From: Chitinivorax sp. B
GTDB taxonomy: Bacteria > Pseudomonadota > Gammaproteobacteria > Burkholderiales > SCOH01
Assembly: GCF_005503445.1 (NCBI RefSeq)
Contig: NZ_SCOH01000032.1
Location: 1 to 64,000, forward strand
Length of the DNA: 64,000 bases
Reading direction: 5' to 3'
Of this stretch, positions 25,973-35,243 are shown piece after piece. Positions within the stretch are counted from its first letter, which is position 1. Each line of letters opens with the position of its first letter. Made by a program: the position numbers and the translations under genes. The notes beneath the pieces were generated by a model that made no database searches, was not told the DNA's origin, and saw only the letters and a list, made by a program, of their open reading frames with translations.

Positions 25973-27370
25973 TCAGTCGCTGTGGTCCAGACTCAGCTCT
26001 TGAATCTTGCGTGTGAGAGTATTCCGACCCAAGCCAAGGAGGCCGGCAGCTTCGATGCGGCGTCCCCCAGTATGGGCGAGAGCGGTCAAGATCAAGACTT
26101 TTTCAAATTGGCGGGTCAATTCATCAATAATGCCGGTTTCGCCACGACTCAGACGCTGACGTGCCTCGATCTCCAGTGCGCTGACCCAATTGGTGGTGCT
26201 GGCTTCATCACCAGACTGATCTTCGCGAATTTCGGGGGGAAGATCAGCAACTTCGACATTTTGGCCAGGTGCCATGACAGTCAGCCAGTGGCAGACGTTT
26301 TCCAGTTGTCTGACATTGCCTGGAAAGTCGCGCTGCGACAGGAATTTCATGGCATTGTCAGACAGGCGTTTGGGTTCCATGCCCAATTCGCGAGCGCTTT
26401 TTTGCAGAAAGTGGCGTGCCAGAATTGGGATGTCTTGTTGCCGTTCGCGAAGCGGGGGCAAACGTAGGCGGATGACGTTAAGGCGGTGGAACAGATCTTC
26501 ACGAAATACCCCTTCCTTGACCCGCTGTTCCAGATTCTGGTGTGTGGCGGCAATCACTCGGACATTGGCCTTGATGGGTGTATGCCCGCCGACACGATAA
26601 TAAAAGCCATCTGACAGTACACGTAACAACCGGGTTTGCAGATCAGGAGGCATATCGCCGATTTCATCAAGGAACAATGTGCCGCCCTCGGCCTGCTCAA
26701 AGCGTCCACGACGTTGGGCTTGTGCACCAGTGAAAGCGCCACGTTCATGGCCAAACAGTTCGCTTTCCAGCAAATCCTTGGGAATGGCTGCGGTATTGAT
26801 GGCAATGAATGGGTTGTCGGCCCGTGGGCTGTGGCGGTGCAGGGCGCGGGCGACCAATTCCTTACCAGAACCTGACTCGCCTGTGATCATGACGGTCGCG
26901 GACGATTGACTCAATCGGCCAATGGCCCGGAAAACCTCTTGCATGGCGGGAGCCTGACCCAGAATCTCCGGTGTGCCTTGGACATCTTCCGTGGTACCAC
27001 CTTTACGCATGCTTTCGTCGATGGCACGGCGTACCAGCTCAATGGCATGGTCAATATCGAATGGTTTGGGCAAGTACTCGAATGCACCGCCTTGGAAGGC
27101 AGCAACAGCGCTGTCCAGATCGGAATGCGCGGTCATGATGATCACGGGCAGATCCGGGTGTTTTTCCTTTACCTTTTGCAATAGATCCAGACCGGATTCA
27201 CCAGGCATGCGGATATCGCTGACGACCACTTGTGGTAATTCACGTTCCAGTGATGTCAGTGCATCGTGTACGCAGGAGAAACTGCGGAAGTCGATATTTT
27301 CGCGCCCCAGTGCTTTCTCAAATACCCAACGGATGGAACGGTCGTCATCAATAATCCAGACGGGTTTCAT
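25973..27370 (-). CDS. ntrC: Nitrogen regulation response regulator NtrC
   Basis: A 465-residue sigma-54 activator. Residues 1-120: receiver domain with the phosphorylated Asp in VVVSDIRMPGESG and the conserved Lys in EYLPKPFD. Residues about 140-380: AAA+ domain with Walker A GESGSGKELVARALH, the sigma-54 contact loop GAFTGAQ and Walker B GTLFLDEIGD. The C-terminus is a Fis-type HTH (RRIEAAGLLGLGRNTLTRKI). It activates nitrogen-scavenging promoters; a matching NtrC box and sigma-54 promoter stand upstream of glnA in this window. Overlaps ntrB by 4 bp. Confidence 0.96.
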   Translation of the reverse strand: MKPVWIIDDDRSIRWVFEKALGRENIDFRSFSCVHDALTSLERELPQVVVSDIRMPGESGLDLLQKVKEKHPDLPVIIMTAHSDLDSAVAAFQGGAFEYLPKPFDIDHAIELVRRAIDESMRKGGTTEDVQGTPEILGQAPAMQEVFRAIGRLSQSSATVMITGESGSGKELVARALHRHSPRADNPFIAINTAAIPKDLLESELFGHERGAFTGAQAQRRGRFEQAEGGTLFLDEIGDMPPDLQTRLLRVLSDGFYYRVGGHTPIKANVRVIAATHQNLEQRVKEGVFREDLFHRLNVIRLRLPPLRERQQDIPILARHFLQKSARELGMEPKRLSDNAMKFLSQRDFPGNVRQLENVCHWLTVMAPGQNVEVADLPPEIREDQSGDEASTTNWVSALEIEARQRLSRGETGIIDELTRQFEKVLILTALAHTGGRRIEAAGLLGLGRNTLTRKIQELSLDHSD

Positions 27371-28440
27371 GTCTTATCCTTCGATTCTGCGCCAATTGGT
27401 AGCAAGATGGTGAAGTTGGTATAGCCAGGGCGGCTGTCAAAATCGATGGTGCCCTGATGCTGTTGGATGTAGTTTTGTGCAAGGGTCAGGCCCAATCCGG
27501 TGCCATCTGGTCGACCTGATACCAGTGGATAGAATATGTTGTCACGTAGATGTGGTGGAATACCGGGGCCGTTGTCGACAATCTGTAGACATAAGGCTAG
27601 CCGATAGCGCTTGCGTACCAGTGTTACCTGGCGGGAAACCCTGGTCCGGAGGGTGATTTCCCCCTTACCAAGCATGGCTTGTACCGCATTGCGTGCAATA
27701 TTCAAGACAACTTGGATCAACTGTTCCTTGTCGCCTGTCACCGGTGGCAGGCTGGTATCGTAATCTCGACGTATGGTCAGTCCTTGCGGTACTTCTGCCA
27801 GCAACAGGCTGCGTACTCGCTCCAGCACTTCATGGATATTCACCTCGGCAACCTGTGGAATGCGGTGGGGTGTCAGCAAACGGTCAATCAGTGATTGCAG
27901 ACGTTCTGACTCCTGAATGATGACCTGGGTATATTCAGTCAATTCCTTGCGATCCAGCTCGTGTTCCAGTAGTTGAGCTGCACCACGGATACCGCCCAAT
28001 GGGTTCTTGATTTCATGTGCAAGGTTGCGAATCAGCTCTTTGTTGGCTTGCTGCTGAACCAGAATGCGTTCTTCATTTGCAATTTTCATTTGCTGGTCGA
28101 TCGGGCGGATTTCCAGCAGACATGCCGCGTGAGGCGATTCGATGGGGGTGACCGTGCAATCCACTCGCAGTTCACTGCCCGTTGTAGGGCTGAGTCGCAG
28201 ATCATGTTCGGCGATACTGACATTTTTGTTCAATGCAGAATCGACTACGTCATGTAATACGCTGCCAAACTTGGGTAAGGCGATGTGAAGACTTTGTCCA
28301 TTGACATTGCGCAGTGTGAAATCCAGCAAATTTTCTGCAGCTGGATTCACATAGCAGATACATTGCGCATGATCGAGCGCAATGACCGCAGTATCAAGCA
28401 AATCCAGGCCAGAAAAGGCGTTGAAGGACATGGTGCGCAT
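27367..28440 (-). CDS. ntrB: Nitrogen regulation sensor kinase NtrB
   Basis: A soluble histidine kinase of about 357 residues. An N-terminal PAS domain (about 5-110, AVIALDHAQCICYVNPAAEN) is followed by the dimerisation/phosphoacceptor helix with NLAHEIKNPLGGIRGAAQLL (His phosphorylated) and an ATPase domain with LNIARNAVQAMLGKG, IVDNGPGIP and GRPDGTGLGLTLAQ. NtrB phosphorylates NtrC under nitrogen limitation, governed by PII. I chose the ATG at 28438-28440; a TTG at 28470 and an ATG at 28431 are alternatives and none has a clear ribosome site. Followed by ntrC with a 4-bp overlap. Confidence 0.94.
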   Translation of the reverse strand: MRTMSFNAFSGLDLLDTAVIALDHAQCICYVNPAAENLLDFTLRNVNGQSLHIALPKFGSVLHDVVDSALNKNVSIAEHDLRLSPTTGSELRVDCTVTPIESPHAACLLEIRPIDQQMKIANEERILVQQQANKELIRNLAHEIKNPLGGIRGAAQLLEHELDRKELTEYTQVIIQESERLQSLIDRLLTPHRIPQVAEVNIHEVLERVRSLLLAEVPQGLTIRRDYDTSLPPVTGDKEQLIQVVLNIARNAVQAMLGKGEITLRTRVSRQVTLVRKRYRLALCLQIVDNGPGIPPHLRDNIFYPLVSGRPDGTGLGLTLAQNYIQQHQGTIDFDSRPGYTNFTILLPIGAESKDKT

Positions 28441-28626
28441 GGTTGCCAATAATGGGTGAAGTTTAAGCAAATATCAGGCCAGGTAAGATCACACAGCCTG
28501 ATTCACCAGACAATACAATTGATTGGAACAATTCAACCAGGCCCGAGACCAGATGGGCCATTGCAACAGGGCCTCATATCAGGGCGGCATTGCACCGCCC
28601 GGGCCAGTACGCACTATTTTAGTGCA

Positions 28627-29112
28627 TTATCGGATGTTTGACAGCTCTCTGCGAATCGCATTGATGTTAGATTCATGGTTGGCCAACGATTCCCGCGCTT
28701 TACCCAGTTTTTCGAGACGTCGGGTGGCATCTTCGCCGGGTTTGGCAACCTGTAACTCATCAACTGATTTGCGGGCATCTACCAGTAGTTTTTCTTCTCC
28801 ACGCAATTCTTCTTCCAGAATACCTCGTCGTGTAGTGTCGCGTTTCCGCTGGGTATCGCCATCCACACGTGGGAAATCCGACGGTCCGACATTGATTGGT
28901 GCGGATGAGCCGGATTTACCGCTACCGCGGCTACTACGCGGTGCTGAAATCTGGTTGTAAGTGCCCAGATCCAGCTTTTTGGCCCCTTTGATCGGGCTAT
29001 TGGAATAGGTGACCTGTCCGTTTTCGTCGACATATTTGTAGATTTCGGCATGAGCTATGCCGGAAATGGCGCTTATTGCCAGCAAAGCAATCATGCACTG
29101 ATAAAGCTTCAT
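28627..29112 (-). CDS. DUF4124-type exported protein with coiled coil
   Basis: A 161-residue exported protein beginning MKLYQCMIALLAISAISGIA, a signal peptide ending near AHA. Residues about 22-55 form the DUF4124 motif, IYKYVDENGQVTYSNSPIKG, a short beta domain of unknown role widespread in proteobacteria. The rest is charged and partly coiled-coil (RGILEEELRGEEKLLVDAR). A longer frame upstream lacks a ribosome site. Located between glnA and ntrB on the same strand, an arrangement seen in other betaproteobacteria. A GGGCGG/CCGCCC hairpin lies about 30 bp past its stop. Confidence 0.82.
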   Translation of the reverse strand: MKLYQCMIALLAISAISGIAHAEIYKYVDENGQVTYSNSPIKGAKKLDLGTYNQISAPRSSRGSGKSGSSAPINVGPSDFPRVDGDTQRKRDTTRRGILEEELRGEEKLLVDARKSVDELQVAKPGEDATRRLEKLGKARESLANHESNINAIRRELSNIR

Positions 29113-29258
29113 GTGAACGGGTACTCGGAGAGGGTAAAAAGGAGACAGTTTGAGTTTACGTACATTCCCGCCCTCAGGACAAGCCATCGTCAGGAAACGG
29201 GGTTGAATTCTAAATTTGATATTGATGTAATGCAAACGGAATATCTGGTTATGGGGCG

Positions 29259-29287
29259 TAAAAAAGGAGCGGTGGACCGCTCCTTTC
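29259..29287 (-). terminator. Rho-independent terminator of glnA
   Basis: On the minus strand AAAGGAGCGG and CCGCTCCTTT form a perfect 10-bp stem around TCCA, followed by TTT. It starts about 20 bp after the glnA stop, so most transcripts should end before the DUF4124 gene. Confidence 0.88.
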
Positions 29288-29307
29288 TTGTACGGCTGCA
29301 GTCCAAA

Positions 29308-30717
29308 TTAGGACGAGTAGTACATTGCGAATTCGACCGGGTGAGTGGTCATGCGGAACTTCTGAACTTCTTCCATCTTCAGTTCGATGTAGGAATCGAT
29401 CCAGTCGTCGCTGAACACGCCGCCACGGGTCAGGAACTCACGGTCCTTGTCCAGGGCTTCCAGCGCCATTTCCAGGCTGTGGCAAACCTTCGGCACCAGT
29501 GCGTCTTCTTCGGGTGGCAAGTCGTACAGGTTCTTGTCCATGGCATCGCCAGGGTGGATCTTGTTCTGAACACCGTCCAGGCCCGCCATCATCAGTGCAG
29601 AGAAGCACAGGTACGGGTTAGCCAAAGGATCTGGGAAACGCGCTTCAATACGGCGAGCCTTGTCGGACGCAACATACGGAATACGGATGGAAGCTGAACG
29701 GTTCTTTGCAGAGTAAGCCAGCATTACCGGTGCTTCGTAACCTGGAACCAGACGTTTGTACGAGTTGGTGCCAGGGTTGGTGATGGCGTTCAGTGCCTTG
29801 GCGTGCTTGATGATACCGCCAATGTAGAACAGCGCGAATTCGGACAGGCCGGCGTAGCCATTGCCTGCGAACAGGTTCTTGCCGTCTTTCCAGATTGACT
29901 GGTGAACGTGCATACCGGAACCGTTGTCACCAACGATTGGTTTTGGCATGAAGGTTGCTGTCTTGCCATAAGCGTGGGCAACGTTGTGTACCACGTACTT
30001 CAGGATCTGAGTCCAGTCAGCACGTTGTACCAGTGTGGAAAACTTAGTGCCGATTTCGTTCTGGCCGGCGGTTGCCACTTCGTGGTGGTGTACTTCAACC
30101 GGTACGCCCATTTCTTCCAGCGCATTGCACATTGCAGCGCGGATGTCATGGTGTGAATCAACCGGTGGAACTGGGAAGTAACCACCCTTGACGCCAGGAC
30201 GGTGGCCAGTGTTGCCACCTTCGAAATCTTCTGCGGACGACCAAGCAGCTTCTTCGGATTTGATCTTGACGTGGCAACCGCTCATGTCGGTACCCCAGGT
30301 CACGCCGTCGAAAATGAAGAATTCAGGTTCCGGGCCAAAGTAGGCGGTGTCGCCTAGGCCGGATGCCTTAAGATAAGCTTCAGCGCGCTTGGCGATGGAG
30401 CGTGGGCAACGGTCATAACCCTTGCCATCAACCGGATCGATAACGTCACAGCTCAGGATCAGAGTGGGTTCGTCAAAGAACGGATCGATATTGGCCGTTG
30501 CAGGATCGGGCATCAGCAACATGTCGGAAGCCTGAATGCCTTTCCAACCTGAAATCGAAGAACCATCGAAGGCGTGGCCGCGTTCGAACCATTCTTCGCT
30601 TACCACGTGGGCCGGCACGGAAACGTGCTGTTCTTTGCCACGGGTGTCGGTAAAGCGCAGGTCGACGAATTTAACTTCGTTGTCCTGAATCAATTTCAAT
30701 ACGTCGGCGACCGCCAT
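29308..30717 (-). CDS. glnA: Glutamine synthetase type I
   Basis: A 469-residue enzyme that makes glutamine from glutamate, ammonia and ATP. Motifs: the N-terminal grasp [36 protein letters not shown], the ATP site [33 protein letters not shown] and the adenylylation loop [10 protein letters not shown] whose Tyr is the target of GlnE. This marks a GSI-beta enzyme regulated by adenylylation. GGAGAAC sits just before the ATG. A sigma-54 promoter and an NtrC box lie upstream, and ntrB-ntrC follow downstream. Confidence 0.97.
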   Translation of the reverse strand: MAVADVLKLIQDNEVKFVDLRFTDTRGKEQHVSVPAHVVSEEWFERGHAFDGSSISGWKGIQASDMLLMPDPATANIDPFFDEPTLILSCDVIDPVDGKGYDRCPRSIAKRAEAYLKASGLGDTAYFGPEPEFFIFDGVTWGTDMSGCHVKIKSEEAAWSSAEDFEGGNTGHRPGVKGGYFPVPPVDSHHDIRAAMCNALEEMGVPVEVHHHEVATAGQNEIGTKFSTLVQRADWTQILKYVVHNVAHAYGKTATFMPKPIVGDNGSGMHVHQSIWKDGKNLFAGNGYAGLSEFALFYIGGIIKHAKALNAITNPGTNSYKRLVPGYEAPVMLAYSAKNRSASIRIPYVASDKARRIEARFPDPLANPYLCFSALMMAGLDGVQNKIHPGDAMDKNLYDLPPEEDALVPKVCHSLEMALEALDKDREFLTRGGVFSDDWIDSYIELKMEEVQKFRMTTHPVEFAMYYSS

Positions 30718-30838
30718 GTTGTTCTCCTGACGAGTAGGTGGTGTACAGTTGTCTCAAAGCGCAATTTCGACGCCAGCCCCCAGGGCAAGTTCCCATCCGT
30801 ATTGAGAAGGAGGGCGTCAGCGCGACACGGCTAGGTAA

Positions 30839-30854
30839 AGCATGAACTGTGCCA
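30839..30854 (-). promoter_or_regulatory. Sigma-54 promoter of glnA
   Basis: On the minus strand TGGCACAGTTCATGCT keeps the invariant GG and GC exactly 10 bp apart, as required for -24/-12 promoters. It lies about 120 bp before the glnA start codon. With an NtrC box about 75 bp further upstream this is a standard nitrogen-controlled arrangement. Confidence 0.8.
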
Positions 30855-30917
30855 TGCCCCAAAATCGGCCAAGTTATTGTGCCACAACGGAGCATGGTGC
30901 CGCCATTGAATATGCAG

Positions 30918-30932
30918 GCACATATTTGGTGC
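30918..30932 (-). promoter_or_regulatory. NtrC binding site upstream of glnA
   Basis: GCACCAAATATGTGC on the minus strand has two GCAC/GTGC arms separated by 7 bp, the spacing of NtrC sites. It lies between glnA and the divergent rhodanese gene and could influence both. Confidence 0.6.
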
Positions 30933-31026
30933 GTTTAAAATGAAATCGCACTATTGTGGTGCGGTGCTTGGATTGGCGTGGATGAGTACGTTTTGCAATA
31001 ATTCGGTCTTACACACAGGAGGCACC

Positions 31027-31479
31027 ATGAGCAAGACCAACAATATTCTGCTGGCGGCCAAAGCCCGCGCTGAACAGATGGGCCTGCCGTATTCCGGCGC
31101 ATTGACACCGGATGAGGCCCACGAACTGATGCAGACCTTGCCTGGCGCCCGCCTGGTGGATGTGCGTTCCCATGCGGAATGGAATTTTGTCGGTACGATA
31201 CCGGGTTCAATCAATATTGAATTGAAGCGTTTTCCAGGCATGATTGACAATCCGGATTTCCTACCGCAGCTTAAGCAGCAAGTGGATCAGGAGGCCGTGG
31301 TCATGTTTCTGTGTCGGACTGGTGGGCGTTCGGATCACGCAGCCCGTTTGGCCGCTGCCAATGGTTTCAGTGATTGTTTCAATGTGCTGGAAGGCTTTGA
31401 GGGCGACAAGGACGAGGGCCAACACCGTGGCACGGTAAGTGGTTGGAAGGCTCGTAAGTTGCCTTGGGTGCAGAGCTGA
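31027..31479 (+). CDS. Rhodanese-like sulfurtransferase
   Basis: A 150-residue single-domain rhodanese. The active-site loop FLCRTGGRSDHAARLAA carries the catalytic Cys, and VDVRSHAEWNFVGTIPGSIN is the family CH2A-type motif. The ATG at 31027 is preceded by AGGAGG at the ideal distance, so upstream in-frame codons were rejected. Rhodaneses move sulfane sulfur, but the acceptor is unknown. Divergent from glnA, sharing its control region, and 4 bp before the next gene, so the two form an operon. Confidence 0.88.
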   Translation: MSKTNNILLAAKARAEQMGLPYSGALTPDEAHELMQTLPGARLVDVRSHAEWNFVGTIPGSINIELKRFPGMIDNPDFLPQLKQQVDQEAVVMFLCRTGGRSDHAARLAAANGFSDCFNVLEGFEGDKDEGQHRGTVSGWKARKLPWVQS

Positions 31480-31483
31480 CCCT

Positions 31484-31840
31484 ATGTGGCGATTATTGAT
31501 GATTGTCGCCGTGCTGGCGGGTGGTGCTTACTGGTTCAATGTGGGGAATGTTCGTCAGCAACTGGATCCCAAGCTGAAACCATTTAAGGGGCACGGTGAA
31601 TCCGCTGCGACGCAGGCTGACGAGGTGGTACGTTGGCGCGACAACAACGGCACCTGGGTATATGGTGACGTGGCGCAGGCACCCAAAGGGGTCAAGGTGG
31701 AAAAAGTGGCCCTCAAGCCGTTGATGGTCGTGCCAAGCCAAGCCCCGGCAGTTGATTCGGGTAAAGCGGATTCCCCGCCACCGGCTCAGCCACCCAAGTC
31801 TGCATTGGAGCGAATGCAGCAAGCTGTTTCCAGTCAATAG
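31484..31840 (+). CDS. Small DUF4124-like protein with N-terminal membrane helix
   Basis: A 118-residue protein with a hydrophobic N-terminus (LLMIVAVLAGGAYWFNV) acting as anchor or signal. Residues about 48-65 read VVRWRDNNGTWVYGDVAQAP, a DUF4124-like motif; the C-terminal third is Pro-rich and disordered with a short helix ending SSQ. No function known. Begins 4 bp after the rhodanese gene. A short hairpin follows at 31853-31871. Confidence 0.75.
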   Translation: MWRLLMIVAVLAGGAYWFNVGNVRQQLDPKLKPFKGHGESAATQADEVVRWRDNNGTWVYGDVAQAPKGVKVEKVALKPLMVVPSQAPAVDSGKADSPPPAQPPKSALERMQQAVSSQ

Positions 31841-31852
31841 CTATCTTTCATC

Positions 31853-31875
31853 ACGCCCCGCCAAGGGGCGTTTCA
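31853..31875 (+). terminator. Terminator after the rhodanese operon
   Basis: ACGCCCC and GGGGCGT form a 7-bp stem with a GCCAA loop, followed by TTCAAATT. Short but GC-rich and correctly placed, 13 bp after the stop. Confidence 0.55.
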
Positions 31876-31932
31876 AATTGTCTGCAATCTGGCATCATCA
31901 CCCACCCGCTACCCCAATAAATTGCCTGAGCC

Positions 31933-32754
31933 ATGTCTGACCGCTATGTTGTTATCGGCAACCCCGTTGCCCACAGCAAATCCCCGTTGATTCATGCCTG
32001 CTTTGCCAAGCAGTGTCATCAGCAATTGGTATATGACCGGTTGCAACCAGCACAGGATGGCTTCAGTCCGGCAGTATTCGAGTTGATTGCTGGTGGAGCC
32101 AAAGGAGCCAACGTCACGGTACCTTTCAAACAGGATGCGTGGCGGCTGGCGACCAGCCTGAGTGAGCGCGCCACAGTGGCGGAAGCGGTCAATACATTGA
32201 GTTTCAAACAGGGTGAAATTGTCGGGGACAATACTGATGGCGTGGGCCTGACAAGGGACATTGTGGATAACCTAGGCATCAACCTGGTAGGTAAACGGGT
32301 GCTGTTGTTGGGGGCGGGTGGAGCCGTGCGTGGCGTATTGTTGCCGTTGCTGGCTTTAGCGCCGGCTCAACTGGTAATTGCCAATCGTACGATTGACAAG
32401 GCTACGGTGCTGGCGAGGCAGTTTAGTGCTTATGGTGATGTGGTCGGTGGGAGCTATGTGGATCTGGCGGGACAGTCTTTTGATGTGGTCATCAATGGGA
32501 CTTCGGCGAGCTTGAGTGATGCGTTGCCGCCGGTGCCAGCGGGCGTATTCGCATCGGGTAGCCTGGCTTATGACATGATGTATGGCAAGGCGCTGACACC
32601 GTTTTTGTACTTTGCACAAAGTCAAGGGGTCGCCACGCTGGCCGATGGGCTGGGCATGCTGGTGGAGCAGGCTGCTGAAGCGTTCATGATCTGGCGCGGG
32701 GTTCGTCCACAAACGGCACCAGTGCTGCAGATGCTACGGGAACAAATGGTATGA
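31933..32754 (+). CDS. aroE: Shikimate dehydrogenase
   Basis: A 273-residue enzyme reducing 3-dehydroshikimate to shikimate with NADPH, in aromatic amino acid synthesis. Substrate-site motifs VIGNPVAHSKSPLIH and GANVTVPFK (catalytic Lys) with AVNTL and DNTDGVGLTRD; cofactor motif LLLGAGGAVRGVLLPL and NRT; C-terminal DGLGMLVEQAAEAF. All are intact and the length is normal. The stop overlaps the mtgA start by 4 bp. Confidence 0.95.
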   Translation: MSDRYVVIGNPVAHSKSPLIHACFAKQCHQQLVYDRLQPAQDGFSPAVFELIAGGAKGANVTVPFKQDAWRLATSLSERATVAEAVNTLSFKQGEIVGDNTDGVGLTRDIVDNLGINLVGKRVLLLGAGGAVRGVLLPLLALAPAQLVIANRTIDKATVLARQFSAYGDVVGGSYVDLAGQSFDVVINGTSASLSDALPPVPAGVFASGSLAYDMMYGKALTPFLYFAQSQGVATLADGLGMLVEQAAEAFMIWRGVRPQTAPVLQMLREQMV

Positions 32755-33437
32755 GGCTGATTGGCCGCATACTGCTATTCTTGCTGATTGTGGTTTTGGC
32801 TTATCAGCTATGGTTGTTTGGTCATGTATGGTGGTGGGTGGAACACAATCCAACGGCATCGGCTTTTATGGAAGAACAACGTGCCAAGTTGCAGGAAGAA
32901 GACCCGGACGCAGATTTGCGTTACCAGTGGGTAGATTATGAGCGGATATCACCCAACCTGAAGCGTGCGCTGGTTGCCAGTGAGGATGCCAAATTCCTGG
33001 ATCATGAAGGTTTTGACTGGGAGGGCATTCAGACTGCTTGGGAAAAGAACCTTAAAAAAGGCCGGATCGTGGCAGGGGGCTCGACCATCAGCCAGCAGCT
33101 GGCCAAGAATCTATTTCTGTCTTCCAAGAAAACCCCATGGCGTAAAGCGGAAGAAGCTGTGATCACGTTGATGTTGGAACAGATGATGACCAAGCGTCGC
33201 ATCTTCGAGATTTACTTGAACGTGATCGAATGGGGAAATGGTGTCTTTGGTGCTGAAGCGGCGGCACAGCACTATTTCAAAACCAATGCCAGCAAGCTGG
33301 GGGCGGGGCAGGCTGCCAAGCTGGCGGCCATGGTTCCCAATCCACGATACTACGACAAGAACCGTAGCGATCGGAAACTGTTGCGCAAGGCTGCCATTAT
33401 TCAGCGGCGGATGTGGGCTGCAGACTACCCTGCCTGA
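32751..33437 (+). CDS. mtgA: Monofunctional peptidoglycan glycosyltransferase
   Basis: A 228-residue GT51 enzyme that polymerises lipid II. One N-terminal membrane helix (about 5-27) is followed by the catalytic domain with the motifs SEDAKFLDHEGFDWEGI (catalytic Glu), GGSTISQQLAKNLFLS, MTKRRIFEIYLNVIEWG (second Glu) and AAKLAAMVPNP. It lacks a transpeptidase domain, as expected for MtgA. Coupled to aroE by a 4-bp overlap, a pairing common in betaproteobacteria. Its 3' end overlaps the convergent GNAT gene by 13 bp. Confidence 0.95.
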   Translation: MRLIGRILLFLLIVVLAYQLWLFGHVWWWVEHNPTASAFMEEQRAKLQEEDPDADLRYQWVDYERISPNLKRALVASEDAKFLDHEGFDWEGIQTAWEKNLKKGRIVAGGSTISQQLAKNLFLSSKKTPWRKAEEAVITLMLEQMMTKRRIFEIYLNVIEWGNGVFGAEAAAQHYFKTNASKLGAGQAAKLAAMVPNPRYYDKNRSDRKLLRKAAIIQRRMWAADYPA

Positions 33438-33955
33438 GGTGCCTCGCTATTGAGTTTTTTCTCAAAGAACAGGGCTTGGCCCATGGCCGGGTCCAGACCA
33501 TAGGGTTCAAATCCTGCACGCTGGTATAGCAGACGGGCACCGTGATTGCCCTCCAGTACCTCTAGTGTCAACTTGCAGCAACCCCGTGTCTGTGCCACTT
33601 GCTCAGCAGCTTCCAGTAGTTGTTGTGCAATACCTTGACCACGACAGGATTCGTGTACTACGACATCGTGAACATTCAACAAAGGGCGTGCCGCAAACGT
33701 CGAGAATCCTTCAATCAGATTGATGAGCCCGACGGCACAGCCATGTCGATATGCCAGAATGCCTACAAAGTCGGTTCTTGTACGCAACCGTTCCACAAGA
33801 TGTGCCTTGGCATACAGTGACAGGCCATCGCCCCCACCCATTGGGTCGTGTGCATAGTGGTCTAGCAGTGCCAGAAAGTCGCGTGCATGATCGTTGTTAT
33901 CAAAATCGACGGTGAGGAGCAAAGTGTCGGCAGATTGGGAATGCAATGTCGGCAT
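33425..33955 (-). CDS. GNAT family N-acetyltransferase
   Basis: A 176-residue acetyltransferase. Acetyl-CoA binding motif A is CRGQGIAQQLLEAAEQVA, preceded by the beta-strand LLNVHDVVVHES; motif B follows with CCKLTLEVLEGNHGARLLYQ and AGFEPYGLDP. The substrate is unknown. Convergent with mtgA, 13-bp overlap at the 3' ends. The next gene runs divergently. Confidence 0.88.
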   Translation of the reverse strand: MPTLHSQSADTLLLTVDFDNNDHARDFLALLDHYAHDPMGGGDGLSLYAKAHLVERLRTRTDFVGILAYRHGCAVGLINLIEGFSTFAARPLLNVHDVVVHESCRGQGIAQQLLEAAEQVAQTRGCCKLTLEVLEGNHGARLLYQRAGFEPYGLDPAMGQALFFEKKLNSEAPQAG

Positions 33956-34001
33956 CGTAGTCGCTGGCCAATTCGGTAATGGTGACCGAACAGTTTAAGA
34001 G

Positions 34002-35045
34002 TTGCATGCTTGGATGTCGATGCAGCCCAGTGAAAGGTACAAGGTGGGTATTCGTTTTCAAATTCTCGGCATGCCCGAGACCGATAATGCGCTATTGGTG
34101 TATGTGGATAGCGGGCAGGGCATGGACCGTTTGCTGTTCGATTGTGGGGATCGCTGCTTGGAAGGCTTGTCCTACGGCGAGATTCAGGCCATTGATCAAT
34201 TGTTCTTCTCGCACCTTCATATGGATCATGTGAGCGGATTCGATAATTTTTTCCGGTGTGTTTTCAATCGCACCAACAAGTCCAATCGCATCTGGGGCCC
34301 GCCCGGTGCGGCGGCAGTTCTGCAACATCGTTTCCAGGGCTTTTTGTGGAATTGGGTGGATCATATGAGTTCGCAATGGCGGGTGTCAGAGATCCATCCG
34401 GACGACATTCGTACTTGGCGTTATGAGACCAGTGAAGCTTATGCCAATGCTTATCCCGAGCTGGTCGCCCCAGGCGGTTTGCAATGTTGGGATGGCGGTA
34501 ACTACGTCGTCGAAGCGATCGCGATGGATCATCGTGCGCCGACCATGGCCTATGTGGTGCGTGAAAAGCCGCGTTACAACGTGGACACCACCAAAATGGC
34601 TGCATTGGGCCTGCCTTCCGGGGTGTGGCTGAAAACCCTCAAGGATATGACCCAGACTGGCGAGGTGATGATTGCAGGCCAGTCGCATTCACTGGATGTA
34701 TTGCGACAGGATTTACTGCAGACCGTGCCGGGTGACGCGATTGCTTATCTGACAGACTTCCTGTTGGATGACGCAGCGATTGATCGGTTGGTACCGTTTT
34801 TGAAAGACTGCAAATGGGTGGTGTGTGAAAGTCAGTATCGGCATATTGATGCAGAGCTGGCGAAGCGCAATTTCCACATGACGACCACGTGGTCAGCCAA
34901 ATTGGCGGCAAAAGCGGATATCGGTGAACTGGTGCTGTTCCACTTGTCCAATCGGTACCCCAAGAACGAATGGCCAGAAATGTTGGCGGAAGCCCAGGCG
35001 ATTTTCCCGAGAACCCGTTTTCCAGAAAATTGGCAGATTGAGTAA
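34002..35045 (+). CDS. Metallo-beta-lactamase fold hydrolase, RNase Z-like
   Basis: A 347-residue metal-dependent hydrolase. The metal motif FSHLHMDHVSGFDNF (H-x-H-x-D-H) is present; IEAIAMDHRAPTMAYVV carries the distal His. The early segment LLVYVDSGQGMDRLLFDCGD is typical for MBL proteins near the ribonuclease Z group. Its natural substrate is not evident. ATG codons at 34014 and 34020 are alternative starts. Stands alone with 198 bp to the polA end. Confidence 0.82.
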   Translation: MHAWMSMQPSERYKVGIRFQILGMPETDNALLVYVDSGQGMDRLLFDCGDRCLEGLSYGEIQAIDQLFFSHLHMDHVSGFDNFFRCVFNRTNKSNRIWGPPGAAAVLQHRFQGFLWNWVDHMSSQWRVSEIHPDDIRTWRYETSEAYANAYPELVAPGGLQCWDGGNYVVEAIAMDHRAPTMAYVVREKPRYNVDTTKMAALGLPSGVWLKTLKDMTQTGEVMIAGQSHSLDVLRQDLLQTVPGDAIAYLTDFLLDDAAIDRLVPFLKDCKWVVCESQYRHIDAELAKRNFHMTTTWSAKLAAKADIGELVLFHLSNRYPKNEWPEMLAEAQAIFPRTRFPENWQIE

Positions 35046-35191
35046 GAACCTGTTCAAGGCCTGTGATGAGTGCGCACTAGCGATGTGAAGCGTAGCGCAG
35101 AAACTGTAGTGTATGTGTGATACATGAGAATGTTGAGCAGTACATGCGCCCCGATCATGGTCACGCAGTAAGACATTGAACAGATGCTAAG

Positions 35192-35231
35192 AAAAAGGCC
35201 GCAGGGCAGGGGTGGCCTGCCACTGCGGCCT
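35192..35231 (-). terminator. Rho-independent terminator of polA
   Basis: On the minus strand AGGCCGCAGTGGCAGG and CCTGCCCTGCGGCCT form a long GC-rich stem with one mismatch, followed by TTTTTC, 12 bp after the stop. Confidence 0.85.
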
Positions 35232-35243
35232 GATGTCGCCAGA

